The notes: generated by a model not told the origin, from the letters alone. A stretch of DNA of 64,000 nucleotides from Tubiluchus corallicola (GCA_030141605.1 JAQGDQ010000440.1:1-64000); one strand, 5' to 3'; counted from the first letter of the stretch, positions 1 through 9,233 are shown. Made by a program: numbers and translations.

Positions 1-390
1 ACACGTCAGTAGTATAGATGTTTTGCCTCTGGCCGATTTCCCCACCCCCCCTTTGGCTGCCCGGGGGGGGGGGGGGGAACACCCCTAAAAAAGTGCGAAA
101 ATCCGCGAAAACCCCTAAAAAAGTGTGAAAACCCGTGTGAAAGTGCGCACGTGACCGAAATCGACGAAAAAGCGCGAAAAACAAAGAAAAACGAAGAAAA
201 GGCGTGTGAAACGAGGTAAAAATTTTGCAGTTTTTCCCTCCCGCATGGCTTCATTTGGATCGAATGACCTTGAACTCTAGGTCACGTGACCAAAGTTCAT
301 TGACCCCTGGATGGCTTCTTTTTTTGACACCCCATTTTAAACCGCGCAAAACCGCGCGAAAGCATGTGAAAGTGTGTGAAAGCGCGTGAA

Positions 391-731
391 AGCGTGTGAA
401 AGCGTGTGAAAGTGTGTGAAAGTGTGTGAAACGAGGTAAAAAGCGCCTCAAACGAAGAAAAAGGGAGAAGTGGAGTTCCCGCCGAGGACTAATTAGTGCT
501 AATTGGCGCTAATTGGGGAGCCCCTGCCACCCCTCCGCCGCATGCAAACGTCCGTCCCGGGGGTCGGGGACCCCCCCCTGCAACCCACCCCTCCGTCGCG
601 TGGAATCGTCCACTGCAGGCAATGAGGGAAATCTTTTTCCCGCCACTCGCGCAGTGCCGGCCCTTTTCCGCGACCACTTCTCTCTCTCGGGTGCCCTCCC
701 TTTTCCGCGACCACTTCTCTCGCGGGTTTAG

Positions 732-775
<44 letters not shown>

Positions 776-1041
776 GGAGATTTATTTCAAATGCCAAAGT
801 TCGATAAATGCATTTTCACAAATCTTTTTTATTGATGGATTACAAAAAATTTTTTTACATTTTTTATGCAAAATACATACGTGCTAAAACTAGATTATTA
901 TTATTATTATTATGGTGACATGATAGTTTTTACGTTTTTTTCGCAAATTACACAAATTATGCAAATTACAGTAAAACTACACTAATGACGACGAGCGAGT
1001 ACATGGATTGTCGTCGTCGTCGTCGATGTGATACAGACAAA
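391..1041 (+). repeat. Left arm of a long imperfect inverted repeat
   Basis: The reverse complement of this segment matches 2402-3047, starting with the gtgtgaaacgagg region and running through the microsatellite, a (TTA)n run and a (CGT)n run. The arms are not identical. The TG tract is 19 units here against 30 CA units in the other arm, a poly-G tract differs in length, and this arm has an extra stretch near 680-720. That divergence argues against a simple fold-back amplification artefact. Confidence 0.8.
733..770. repeat. (TG)19 microsatellite
   Basis: Uninterrupted TG dinucleotides followed by cgtgtgg. It lies inside the left inverted-repeat arm. Long TG/CA tracts are typical of animal genomes and rare in bacteria. 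Confidence 0.97.
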
Positions 1042-1054
1042 CGTTATTGTTGTT

Positions 1055-1558
1055 AAAAACGAATTCGTTAAATTTGCGGAAAACGCGAGAGAAATCCTCG
1101 ACCTTTGTCCCGCCCATCATTATTATGCTTCCGGTGTGAAAAATGTTCAGAGTAATTTGCTCGCATTTGCAAGTTAGTTTGGGAAATAGTTCCACTTCGT
1201 AAAACACTTCTCTAAAAGAATGCGTCGAAGGACGAACGAGTTCTTCGTACAGTGCACCCAGTTTCAATCTGCAGCGAATTTTGGCTCTGGCGGTGATGGT
1301 GCGAATTGCGATCCCGTCGGCGGGCGTCAGTCCGAGACCTTTCGAGAGTTCTTCGATCGCATTGCGTAGTACTTTTTCCTCCGAAAAACCGTTGGCCACC
1401 ACGGAGCCGGAGGCAAAAATCATCAGCGTCCCGCCCAGTCGCTTTAGCAGAAGCATTTGCGGTTTTCTTTCGTAGCGTCTTCCGCCCGTTCTCCGCCGGA
1501 GTTCGTTCAGATCGAAGCGCTGCGAGAACGAAGCCGTGGCGACGATGTTGACCGTTTG
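1055..1558 (-). CDS. TATA-box-binding-protein-like ORF (eukaryotic or viral origin)
   Basis: The reading frame encodes two TBP-like repeats. The first starts near the NIVATA motif and contains YERKPQMLLLKR and an IFASG strand. The second contains YEVELFPKL, an NIFHTGSIIMMGGTK strand and a closing amphipathic helix. These match, in order, the conserved NIVSTV, SGK and YEPELFPGL/IFVSGK landmarks of TBP. The frame stays open upstream to 1978, but the residues there are low-complexity and look non-coding. The ORF at 2019-1507 overlaps it in another frame. Divergent TBPs occur in eukaryotes and in some large DNA viruses. I cannot tell which applies here, nor whether the gene is intact. Confidence 0.7.
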
Positions 1559-2019
1559 GACTGACACGTTAGAACGTAGTTGGCAATCGTTTCGGACGCC
1601 CGAACCGCTCTGCCTCGTCCGTTGCTCTGCCAACGTATGGCGGGCGGCGGGTGCTCGCTTTCCAGATCCTCTACGCGTATGACCACGCGATTTTTGGGGA
1701 GATGTTTTTTGACGAAATCGTACATCTCTGCTCCCTTGACGTAGGTGATCCTGCCTCTGGTGGTCTGTCGTAGAATGTTTTCCAATTCTGCGTACTCGAT
1801 CATTCCCTCCTCCCACGAGATGCCGTGTATGTGTCTGATTAGGTAGTTGTAGGTGGATCGCTTGTGCTGGGGAACGCGATTCCAGGGGTGGGGCGGTTTG
1901 AAGGTGTAGTTGTGATATATGCCGGTCTCTATTTCGCGAATTACCAAATTTTTGACCAGGTATTCTTCTTTTCCGCACTGGAAGGCATCTATGGTGAGAA
2001 CTATGCTCGATTCAGACAT
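1507..2019 (-). CDS. Eukaryotic or virus-like hypothetical ORF upstream of the TBP-like frame
   Basis: The 170-codon frame starts with ATG at 2019. Roughly its first 125 residues look like a real globular protein, with a hydrophobic first strand, a CG motif, an HGISW motif and a YVKG motif. From memory this resembles a family of uncharacterised proteins common in arthropod genomes and mobile or viral elements, which I cannot confirm. The last 40 or so residues are basic and low-complexity and overlap the start of the TBP-like frame, so a frameshift or an exon boundary near 1560-1620 is possible. Its start overlaps the stop of the upstream frame by a few bases. Confidence 0.4.
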   Translation of the reverse strand: MSESSIVLTIDAFQCGKEEYLVKNLVIREIETGIYHNYTFKPPHPWNRVPQHKRSTYNYLIRHIHGISWEEGMIEYAELENILRQTTRGRITYVKGAEMYDFVKKHLPKNRVVIRVEDLESEHPPPAIRWQSNGRGRAVRASETIANYVLTCQSKRSTSSPRLRSRSASI

Positions 2020-2242
2020 CTGTGACGATGGGGGGTCCTTCTACGCCGTCGGCAACGAGTTTTCCTTCGATGACGATTTGCTTGTGATTGTTCACAAATT
2101 CCAGAGACTTGATTTTTTCGAAGGTGTATTTTTTTATGACCTTGTTGGGGGCACTCTTGCGTGCGTTGGCGCGCTTGCCGCCCCGCGTCCCCGCTTGTTG
2201 TTGTTGCTTGCGAGGAACGGTGGTTAGAGGTTGTTTGAAATC
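2012..2242 (-). CDS. Possible downstream exon of a small eukaryotic gene
   Basis: Reading on the minus strand, a pyrimidine-rich tract ends in TTGCAG at about 2243, like a 3' splice site. An open frame follows with a basic, Gln-rich start and then a better-looking C-terminal half before stopping at 2012. Upstream, near 2290-2370, a short frame beginning MVLTP could be a first exon. Product unknown. The splice reading is an inference from sequence pattern only. Confidence 0.3.
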   Translation of the reverse strand, partial: DFKQPLTTVPRKQQQQAGTRGGKRANARKSAPNKVIKKYTFEKIKSLEFVNNHKQIVIEGKLVADGVEGPPIVTDV

Positions 2243-2401
2243 CTGCAAGAGAAGAAGAAGAACAATAGTTATAGTATTGTTGTTCGCTAACGACAACTAG
2301 GCATTTTTGATGAGCCATTCTTTCAGATTTCTAGGTTTTTTGGGGGCAGTGGGGGTGAGCACCATCGGCGGCGATGGAGGGGGCGTCGCGGAAATTACGA
2401 G

Positions 2402-2665
2402 TTTGTCTGTATCACATCGACGACGACGACGACAATCCATGTACTCGCTCGTCGTCATTAGTGTAGTTTTACTGTAATTTGCATAATTTGTGTAATTTGC
2501 GAAAAAAACGTAAAAACTATCATGTCACCATAATAATAATAATAATCTAGTTTTAGCACGTATGTATTTTGCATAAAAAATGTAAAAAAAATTTTTTGTA
2601 ATCCATCAATAAAAAAGATTTGTGAAAATGCATTTATCGAACTTTGGCGTTTGAAATAAATCTCC

Positions 2666-2731
<66 letters not shown>

Positions 2732-3047
2732 CTAAACCCGCGAGAGAAGTGGTCGCGGAAAAGGGCCGGCACTGCGCGAGTGGGGGGGGGGGGGGGAAAG
2801 ATTTCCCTCATTGCCTGCAGTGGACGATTCCACGCGACGGAGGGGTGGGTTGCAGGGGGGGGGGGTCCCCGACCCCCGGGACGGACATTTGCATGCGGCG
2901 GAGGGGTGGCAGGGGCTCCCCAATTAGCGCCAATTAGCACTAATTAGTCCTCGGCGGGAACTCCACTTCTCCCTTTTTCTTCGTTTGAGGCGCTTTTTAC
3001 CTCGTTTCACACACTTTCACACGCTTTCATATGCTTTCACGCGCTTT
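2402..3047 (-). repeat. Right arm of the long imperfect inverted repeat, ending at the bacterial junction
   Basis: Reverse-complement partner of 391-1041. It contains (ACG)n near 2416-2432, (TAA)n near 2530, a (CA)30 tract and two poly-G runs. It ends in ctttcacgcgctttca immediately before the bacterial lpxH sequence, so the junction lies inside a gtgaaa/tttcac short-repeat tract. Confidence 0.8.
2671..2730. repeat. (CA)30 microsatellite
   Basis: Sixty bases of uninterrupted CA. It is the partner of the TG tract in the left arm but 11 units longer. Confidence 0.97.
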
Positions 3048-3462
3048 CATTTTTCTTGCCCATGGTGATGGTCTGGACGGCTCAAGTCGAAGTTACAAAC
3101 TATTAAAGTGGTTGCTTTTAAGTAAAATTGTAAAAAAATCTGTTTACGCAATGCATCCGGATCTGGCATTTTGGTTGGCCACTGCTTTCTCAAAATACAG
3201 TAGAAGTTGTAACCACGAAGAAAAATCGCGCCTTAAGCACGAAAAAGATGAAGAGCAGATACAGTTTGTACATAAAACACTCAAAGCAGGGAATCACTTT
3301 GACTACTTTGTTTTTGGGCACCGCCATATACCGCTCGAGCTTGACTTTGAAAAAAAATGTAAACTATTCCTTCTTGGCGATTGGCTACAGAAGTGTACAT
3401 ACGGAGTATTTGACGGAAAAGCTTTTAGCTTGAAGACATTTTCTATAAATACCTCTAGATAA
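3048..3462 (+). CDS. lpxH: UDP-2,3-diacylglucosamine diphosphatase, 5'-truncated
   Basis: LpxH hydrolyses UDP-2,3-diacylglucosamine to lipid X in lipid A synthesis, at the inner membrane. About 138 C-terminal residues remain. They start just before the LAHGDG metallophosphatase motif and include the later FGHRH metal-ligand motif. The N-terminal 100 or so residues with the first metal-binding motifs are missing because the eukaryotic block starts there. A start codon in the repeat (3031) lets the frame run 17 bases into foreign sequence, but those residues are not native. The gene ends 23 bases before the KAS III gene. Confidence 0.8.
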
Positions 3463-3485
3463 CATTGTTAAATATTTAAATATTT

Positions 3486-4571
3486 ATGAATAAAAAAACT
3501 TACACTACTATTATAGCATCAGGCTCGTTTACTCCCTCAAGATCAGTTAACAACAGCCACTTCTTGAACTCGGAGTTCTATGACCCTACAACATATGATA
3601 GACTTGACAAAACAACTGAAGAGGTTATACAAAAATTTCACGAAATAACCAATATCGATGAGCGCAGATACATTGATCCAGCTCACACAACGAGCGACAT
3701 GGCAGCTTTTGCCGTAAATGATGCTATCAAGTCATCCAAATGCGACATCGAATCCTTAGACTTCATTCTATTTGCACATAACTTTGGAGACTCAAAATCT
3801 ACAAATCACCGCATAGATATAGTCCCCCCTCTATCAAACAAAGTAAAGAAGCACTTGAAAATTAAAAACCACAAATGCTTTTGTCACGATGTGATTGCGG
3901 GATGTCCGGGCTGGACAACAGCCATGATTATGGCAGATGCCTATATTAAAAGTGGCGTTTACAAACGTGGTGTTGTAATTGGAGCAGACACCACCTCATA
4001 CCATGGAGACCCATATGACCGCGACTGTATGATATTTGCAGATGGAGCCGGTGCTGTTATCGTTGAAGCAAAAGAGAGTGAGGTGCCTGTAGGAATACTC
4101 TCTCAATCAAGTCGTTCTGACTCAGCCGAAGGAGTAGAGTTTCTATCAATGGGAGAATCACTGAATAAAAATTACAAAGGGGGAGACCTGTATATAAGGA
4201 TGAAGGGAAACAAAGTATACCTCTACGCACTAGCAAATGTTCCGACAACTGTTAAAGAGAGCCTTGATAAAGCAAAACTGCATCTCGACGACGTAAAAAA
4301 AGTACTCATTCATCAGGCAAACGAAAAGATGAACCAGGCAATACTGGAAAGAATCTTCAAGGTTTACGAAAAAAAGACATGCGATAAAAGCGTAATGCCT
4401 ATGACAATCGGTAAATTTGGTAACTCTTCGGCAGCAACAGTACCTGTCTTATATGACCTTGTTACAAAAGGGAAAATGGAGGGACACTCTGTAAACTCAG
4501 GAGATATATTAATCCTTGCATCTGTAGGCGCTGGTATGAATATCAACTCTATCGTATACAAAATACCTTAA
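3486..4571 (+). CDS. 3-oxoacyl-ACP synthase III family protein (FabH-like)
   Basis: A thiolase-fold condensing enzyme of 361 residues. The Cys-His-Asn triad is visible as C140 (IAGCPGW), H276 (LIHQAN) and N313 (GKFGNSS), the arrangement of initiation ketosynthases that join acyl-CoA to malonyl-ACP. It is longer than E. coli FabH (317 residues), with an acidic and Asn-rich N-terminal region and a DPYDRDCMIFADGAGA segment, as in a Bacteroidota paralogue group. It could serve fatty-acid initiation or a specialised lipid pathway; nothing next to it settles that. The start ATG follows lpxH closely. Confidence 0.85.
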   Translation: MNKKTYTTIIASGSFTPSRSVNNSHFLNSEFYDPTTYDRLDKTTEEVIQKFHEITNIDERRYIDPAHTTSDMAAFAVNDAIKSSKCDIESLDFILFAHNFGDSKSTNHRIDIVPPLSNKVKKHLKIKNHKCFCHDVIAGCPGWTTAMIMADAYIKSGVYKRGVVIGADTTSYHGDPYDRDCMIFADGAGAVIVEAKESEVPVGILSQSSRSDSAEGVEFLSMGESLNKNYKGGDLYIRMKGNKVYLYALANVPTTVKESLDKAKLHLDDVKKVLIHQANEKMNQAILERIFKVYEKKTCDKSVMPMTIGKFGNSSAATVPVLYDLVTKGKMEGHSVNSGDILILASVGAGMNINSIVYKIP

Positions 4572-4670
4572 CAGCCCTTATCGACAATAAAAAACTTCTT
4601 TGACTATATAGAGCATACTGTTTCCACAGAAGAATCCTGTAAGCTTGCACCCTTCAATAAAAATCAAAAG

Positions 4671-5690
4671 ATGATAGACCTCATTAATAAAATACAGAAA
4701 GAAGTAGAAAAACTAACTATTCACTCTTTTGAAGAAGCGGAAGAGATACGCATCAAATATTTGGGCAAAAAAGGTGTAATAGCAGACCTTTTTAATCGCT
4801 TTCATAAAGTTCCTCCAGAGCAAAAAAAAGAAATAGGGCAAGCCATAAACACTCTTAGAAAATTTGCTCGGGAGAAAATAACCCTTATCCATGAGGGGCT
4901 AAAAAAGCAGGATAGCAACCACTCAACCACAGACCTTACTCTCCCCGGTGAACCAGCAAAACTTGGTAGCCGACACCCCTTATCAATAGTAAAAAACGAA
5001 ATATTAGACATTCTTAAGCGGCTCGGGTTTACCGTATCTGAGGGACCCGAAATAGAAGATGACTGGCATGTATTTAGCGCATTAAACTTTCCGGAAGATC
5101 ATCCTGCGCGCGATATGCAAGATACGTTTTTCATTCAGCGCAACCCCGATATCCTACTGCGTACACACACATCGTCTGTCCAGGTACACGATATGGAAAC
5201 AACCTCTCCTCCCATTCGCACTATAGCACCCGGCAGAGTATTTCGAAATGAAGCAATATCAGCACGCGCCCACTGTATGTTCCACCAGGTGGAAGGCCTG
5301 TATATTGATGAAGATGTCTCTTTTGCTGACCTCAGGCAAACTCTCATCTACTTTGCAAAAGAACTATTTGGAAATAAGACGGAAATACGCATGAGGCCAT
5401 CTTTCTTTCCTTTCACTGAACCATCTGCAGAGGTAGATGTTTCATGCTCTATTTGCAAAGGGGCAGGATGTAACGTTTGCAAATACACCGGATGGCTCGA
5501 AATTCTTGGTTGTGGCATGGTAGACCCAGATGTATTGAGCGCATCCGGTATTGACAACAATAAATACACAGGATTTGCTTTTGGAATGGGTATTGAACGC
5601 ATAGCAATGCTAAAATTCGGAATCAATGATCTGCGTCTCTATTTTGAAAATGATGTCAGATTTCTAAATCAGTTTATAATAGCTAACTAA
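4671..5690 (+). CDS. pheS: Phenylalanine-tRNA ligase alpha subunit
   Basis: The catalytic subunit of the alpha2-beta2 synthetase that charges tRNA-Phe. The 339-residue length is normal. An N-terminal coiled-coil tRNA-binding arm (about 1-85) precedes the class II core. Visible core motifs are RTHTSS, FRNEAISARAHCMFHQVEG (motif 2), a cysteine cluster CSICKGAGCNVC, and motif 3, GFAFGMGIERIAMLKFGI. The beta subunit gene pheT is not adjacent. Downstream lies noncoding repeat DNA, with a hairpin at 5912-5958 that may end the transcript. Confidence 0.95.
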   Translation: MIDLINKIQKEVEKLTIHSFEEAEEIRIKYLGKKGVIADLFNRFHKVPPEQKKEIGQAINTLRKFAREKITLIHEGLKKQDSNHSTTDLTLPGEPAKLGSRHPLSIVKNEILDILKRLGFTVSEGPEIEDDWHVFSALNFPEDHPARDMQDTFFIQRNPDILLRTHTSSVQVHDMETTSPPIRTIAPGRVFRNEAISARAHCMFHQVEGLYIDEDVSFADLRQTLIYFAKELFGNKTEIRMRPSFFPFTEPSAEVDVSCSICKGAGCNVCKYTGWLEILGCGMVDPDVLSASGIDNNKYTGFAFGMGIERIAMLKFGINDLRLYFENDVRFLNQFIIAN

Positions 5691-5768
5691 CCACTCCTTG
5701 CAAATTAAAAAAACCGTACGATATAGAAATCGGTAAGAAGCTCCCTCCTCCTCTTGCACCAAAAGCAC

Positions 5769-5903
5769 AAAATGAGAACTTCGCAAAACTCATCTCTCTA
5801 TCAATATTTTCGTCAAAGTCCTCATCTATATCAATAAACTACACAAACTGCGGGTTATCCTCAATCTAAGCTAAAATGATACACTTCGCTTTGCAAAAGA
5901 TTT
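5769..5903 (-). repeat. Dispersed repeat family A, copy 1 (reverse)
   Basis: Defines the family. Read on the minus strand it has a left end ttttgcaaag, a core with cttagattgagga, then ttattgatatagatgagg, actttgacgaaaatattga and a right end gagttttgcgaag. The same ordered landmarks recur in other gaps of the window. Only this copy and the one near 43.9 kb are on the minus strand. Confidence 0.75.
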
Positions 5904-5911
5904 GAAGAGGT

Positions 5912-5958
5912 AAAAGAGGATAGGAGCTGCAACTTGATTGCAGCCCCTATCCTCTTTT
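5912..5958. terminator. Long hairpin between pheS and the tandem array (bidirectional terminator candidate)
   Basis: The arms aaaagaggataggagctgcaa and ttgcagcccctatcctctttt pair over 21 positions with one mismatch around a 5-base loop. They are flanked by A4 and T4, so the hairpin could work on either strand. It is the outermost copy of the hairpin carried by each tandem cassette, and only this copy has the extended lower stem. Confidence 0.55.
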
Positions 5959-6180
5959 AATCTTATATAAAAACTAAGAGTATATAATAAAAGGTTTTGG
6001 TATCGGCTAAGAAACAAACACTCCTAACTATAACAAAATTAAGTTGACAAAAATCAAAAAAATAGTGATGAACGTCCAATTTTTAAAGATTAACGGCAGA
6101 TCTGTAAAATTGCAAAACACAGATTTAATAAGGCCTTTATCAGGTAAAAAAATGAAAACATAAAACGCCATTTAAAAAAA

Positions 6181-6211
6181 ATAGGAGCTACAACTTAACT
6201 GCAGCCCCTAT
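6181..6211 (-). terminator. Cassette copy 2 hairpin
   Basis: On the minus strand ataggggctgcag pairs with ttgtagctcctat, then eight T follow. The three positions that are A-C mismatches on the plus strand become U-G wobbles in minus-strand RNA, which points to the minus strand as the functional one. Confidence 0.55.
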
Positions 6212-6443
6212 CCTCTTTTAATCTTATATAAAAACTAAGAATATATAATAAAAGGTTTTGGTACCGGCTAAGAAACAAACACTCCTAACTATAACAAAAT
6301 TAAGTTGACAAAAATCAAAAAAATAGTGATGAACGTCCAGTTCTTAAAGATTAACGGCAGATCTGTAAAATTGCAAAACACAGATTTAATAAAGCCTTTA
6401 TCAGGTAAAAAAAATGAAAACATAAAACGCCATTTAAAAAAAA

Positions 6444-6474
6444 ATAGGAGCTGCAACTTGATTGCAGCCCCTAT
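6444..6474 (-). terminator. Cassette copy 3 hairpin
   Basis: Same 13-bp stem as copy 4, followed on the minus strand by a run of T. Its single non-Watson-Crick position is a U-G pair in minus-strand RNA. Confidence 0.5.
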
Positions 6475-6696
6475 CCTCTTTTAATCTTATATAAAAACTA
6501 AAAGTATATAATAAAAGGTTTTGGTACCGGCTAAGAAACAAACACTCCTAACTATAACAAAATTAAGTTGACAAAAATCAAAAAAATAGTGATGAACGTC
6601 CAATTTTTAAAGATTAACGGCAGATCTGTAAAACTACAAAACAGACTTAATAAGGCCTTTATCAGGTAAAAAAAATGAAAACATAAAACGCCATTT

Positions 6697-6734
6697 AAAA
6701 AAAATAGGAGCTGCAACTTGATTGCAGCCCCTAT
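6697..6734 (-). terminator. Cassette copy 4 hairpin, probable his-operon terminator
   Basis: A minus-strand stem of 13 bp with a 5-base loop followed by eight T (plus-strand A run 6697-6704). It is the first such structure met by transcripts leaving hisB, which stops at 6947, so it is the likely rho-independent terminator of hisGDCB. Confidence 0.6.
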
Positions 6735-6946
6735 CCTCTTTTAATCTTATATAAAAACTAAAAGTATATAATAAAAGGTTTTGGTACCGGCTAAGAAACA
6801 AACACTCCTAACTATAACAAAATTAAGTTGACAAAAATCAAAAAAATAGTGATGAACGTCCAGTTCTTAAAGATTAACAGCAATTTGTAAATAGTGATAG
6901 CCTTCACTTACTTTGCTGTTCGACACAGCTATAACTCAGCAGCAGC

Positions 6947-8071
6947 TTACAACACCCCTTTAGTGCTGGGAAGTGACTGCTTGAATATATCTTTTCTTAC
7001 TGCCATCTTAATAGCACGCGCAAAAGCTTTGAAGATACCTTCAATCTTATGATGCTCATTTGCCCCCTCTGCCTTTATATTCAGATTACATAATGCTGCA
7101 TCCGATACCGCTTTAAAAAAGTGGTAAAACATCTCTGTAGGCATATCCCCGACATACTCCCTGTGAAACTCTGCCTCCCACACCAGGTACGGTCTACCCC
7201 CAAAATCGAGCACCACTTGTGCCAGGCAATCATCCATTGGTAAACAATAACCGTAACGCTCAACACCCCTCTTGTCTCCTAACGCTTTTTTTAGCGCCTC
7301 CCCAAACGCTATACCTGTATCCTCAATAGTATGATGCTCATCAACATGCAGGTCGCCTCTGGATACCACTCTCAAATCACATCCAGAGTGACGCCCTATT
7401 TGATCCAGCATATGATCAAAAAAACTAATCCCGGTAGATACACTGCACTCCCCACTCCCGTCCAAGGTCAACTCAACATCAATATCCGTCTCAGAAGTCT
7501 TTCTTGAAACAACAGCTGTACGCTCTTCCCTTGCCAGAAAAGTAAACACATCATCCCAGCTGTTAGCTATAAATGAACAAAAGCTTTGTAAATCTTCAGA
7601 CAACTGCCATCCGGCACTATCACTGCAGCTTAAAAAAATAGCCTTTGCCCCAAGGTTCTTTGCCAGTCCTACATCACTATCCCGATCTCCTATTACGTAC
7701 GAATTGGAAAGATCGAAAGAGCCATCCATATAGTGCTTTAACATGGCAGTTCCCGGCTTCCTGGTCATAGCGTTATCTTCAGGTAGCGAACGGTCAATTA
7801 GAACCTCTGAAAACGTAACACCTTCATTTTGAAACGCCTTTACAATCTTATTGTGCGCAGGCCAGAAACTATCCTCAGGGAATGACTTAGTCCCCAGCCC
7901 ATCTTGATTAGTAACCATAACAAACTCAAAATCAAGATGCCTATCAATATTATACAACCCCCTAAACACCCCTGGTATAAACTCCAATTTCTCAAGAGAA
8001 TCAAGTTGAAAATCTACCGGAGGTTCCACTACAAGAGTTCCATCCCTGTCAATAAACAGTACTTTTTTCAT
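6947..8071 (-). CDS. hisB: Bifunctional histidinol-phosphatase / imidazoleglycerol-phosphate dehydratase
   Basis: Catalyses two steps of histidine synthesis. The N-terminal half (about 1-165) is a HAD-type phosphatase with DRDGTL (nucleophile D8, acid D10) and VIGDRDSD. The C-terminal half (about 185-374) is the dehydratase with the metal-binding motifs [20 protein letters not shown] and NEHHKIEG. The length of 374 fits the bifunctional form. It is the last gene of the minus-strand his operon, 19 bases after hisC. Confidence 0.95.
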   Translation of the reverse strand: MKKVLFIDRDGTLVVEPPVDFQLDSLEKLEFIPGVFRGLYNIDRHLDFEFVMVTNQDGLGTKSFPEDSFWPAHNKIVKAFQNEGVTFSEVLIDRSLPEDNAMTRKPGTAMLKHYMDGSFDLSNSYVIGDRDSDVGLAKNLGAKAIFLSCSDSAGWQLSEDLQSFCSFIANSWDDVFTFLAREERTAVVSRKTSETDIDVELTLDGSGECSVSTGISFFDHMLDQIGRHSGCDLRVVSRGDLHVDEHHTIEDTGIAFGEALKKALGDKRGVERYGYCLPMDDCLAQVVLDFGGRPYLVWEAEFHREYVGDMPTEMFYHFFKAVSDAALCNLNIKAEGANEHHKIEGIFKAFARAIKMAVRKDIFKQSLPSTKGVL

Positions 8072-8090
8072 ATCTTAATAATCATCATTT

Positions 8091-9134
8091 TCAGACAAGC
8101 TGTTCCAACGCACTCAGAAGGGCAAAATTCTCCTTTTCACTACCTATAGTTATACGAATACACCCTTCACACAAAATAACTTCCGACCTGTCGCGCACTA
8201 TTATATTTTTCCCAACCAGATGCTCATAAATCTTCTTCGGGCTATCTGTCTTAACTAATAGAAAATTGGAATCGCTGTCATAAACATGGCTGACAAAAGG
8301 CAACTCCTTCAGCCTAAATGCCATCCTCTCCCTCTCATCTATAATAGCCTTAACCCAATCGGACTTTCTATCCTCCTGCTCGATTATCTCTAATGCTTTA
8401 AGCTGAGTCGCCATATTCAGGTTGTATGGGTACTTTATATGAGTTAGTGCATCAATCAGTACTGTATCTCCAAATGCCATACCCAGCCTCATTCCTGCCA
8501 TTCCCCACGCCTTAGAAAACGTCTGTAAAATAACGAGATTATTAAAATATGTCATATGTGGAATTAATGACCTCCCCGGGCAAAAGTCGATATAGGCCTC
8601 ATCAACTACAACTATTCCATCATATAAACTAAGAATAGTCTTAATATCCCTCCATTCCAATATATTACCCGTTGGATTATTGGGTGAGCAGAGAAACAGT
8701 AACTTTGTATTTGGTGTTACCCGGTCAAGCACCCGATCCGGGACAAGTGAAAAATCAGAGCCCAGAGGAGCACCCCTCACCTCTACATCATTTATATCGG
8801 CTGCCACTTTATACATCCCATACGTAGGAGAAATAGTTACTATATTATCCTCTCTCGGCGAAGCAAATGCCCTGATAAGCAAATCAATAGCCTCATCGCT
8901 ACCATTTCCAAGAAAAATATTGCCAGGAGCAACACCCTTCATCTCTCCAATCCTCTCCTTCAACTCTGTCTGACTTGGATCAGGATAGCGATTAAATGGC
9001 TCATTAAAAGGACTTTCATTAGCATCAAGAAGAACAGCCTCTCTCCCCTGATACTCACTCCTCGCAGATGAGTATGGCTTCAGGGAGCGTATATTTTTGC
9101 GAAGTAGTGAAACTATATCTATTTCTCTGCTCAT
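8091..9134 (-). CDS. hisC: Histidinol-phosphate aminotransferase
   Basis: A PLP enzyme converting imidazole-acetol phosphate and glutamate to histidinol phosphate. Its 347 residues carry fold-type I landmarks: PNNPTGN (151-157), D178 and Y181 in VVVDEAYIDF, and the Schiff-base lysine K208 in QTFSKAWGMAG. It is the third gene of the operon, with hisD about 100 bases upstream. Confidence 0.95.
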   Translation of the reverse strand: MSREIDIVSLLRKNIRSLKPYSSARSEYQGREAVLLDANESPFNEPFNRYPDPSQTELKERIGEMKGVAPGNIFLGNGSDEAIDLLIRAFASPREDNIVTISPTYGMYKVAADINDVEVRGAPLGSDFSLVPDRVLDRVTPNTKLLFLCSPNNPTGNILEWRDIKTILSLYDGIVVVDEAYIDFCPGRSLIPHMTYFNNLVILQTFSKAWGMAGMRLGMAFGDTVLIDALTHIKYPYNLNMATQLKALEIIEQEDRKSDWVKAIIDERERMAFRLKELPFVSHVYDSDSNFLLVKTDSPKKIYEHLVGKNIIVRDRSEVILCEGCIRITIGSEKENFALLSALEQLV

Positions 9135-9233
9135 AAACTTTTAAGACCTATATACATATATAAAAGCGCCAAATTAAATAGCCATCAGCTAACAGGAAGA
9201 CATAGCTATACCACACTGTTACAATACTATAGA

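Larger units (their letters stand above)
1..3047. other. Foreign eukaryotic-looking block joined to the bacterial contig
   Basis: This block differs from everything to its right. It has long dinucleotide microsatellites, G-runs, degenerate gtgtgaaa-type short repeats, a splice-acceptor-like site and eukaryotic-type proteins. The bacterial reading frame of lpxH begins abruptly at about 3048. Bases 1-390 hold only simple-sequence and short-repeat DNA, including repeated gtgtgaaacgaggtaaaaa at about 200 and 427, and I see no gene there. I infer host or associated-eukaryote DNA (an arthropod or other invertebrate is plausible from the ORF type), either misassembled or, less likely, inserted. Confidence 0.85.
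5920..6877 (-). repeat. Tandem array, about 3.7 copies of a 260-bp noncoding cassette
   Basis: Unit starts are at about 5920, 6181, 6444 and 6704 (spacings 261, 263, 260), and copies differ at only a few positions each. The last copy breaks off near 6877. Read on the minus strand, each unit carries a TAATTTTG box (a match to the Bacteroidota -7 element TAnnTTTG, without a clear -33 partner), about 110 bases of A/T-rich sequence, then a GC-rich hairpin. In copies 2-4 the hairpin is followed by about eight T. No ORF is conserved. It is either a tandemly duplicated small-RNA-like cassette or simply a duplicated his-operon terminator region. Confidence 0.85.

Noticed and set aside
496-2940. Long frames on both strands running through the CA/TG microsatellites
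   Set aside because: They translate to His-Thr or Cys-Val dipeptide runs created by the dinucleotide repeat; no protein-like sequence on either side.
391-3047. Inverted arms as a whole-genome-amplification fold-back artefact
   Set aside because: The arms differ in microsatellite length, poly-G length and one extra segment, so they diverged biologically.
5920-6877. Tandem 260-bp units as a possible CRISPR array
   Set aside because: Units are almost identical over their whole length, with no variable spacers.
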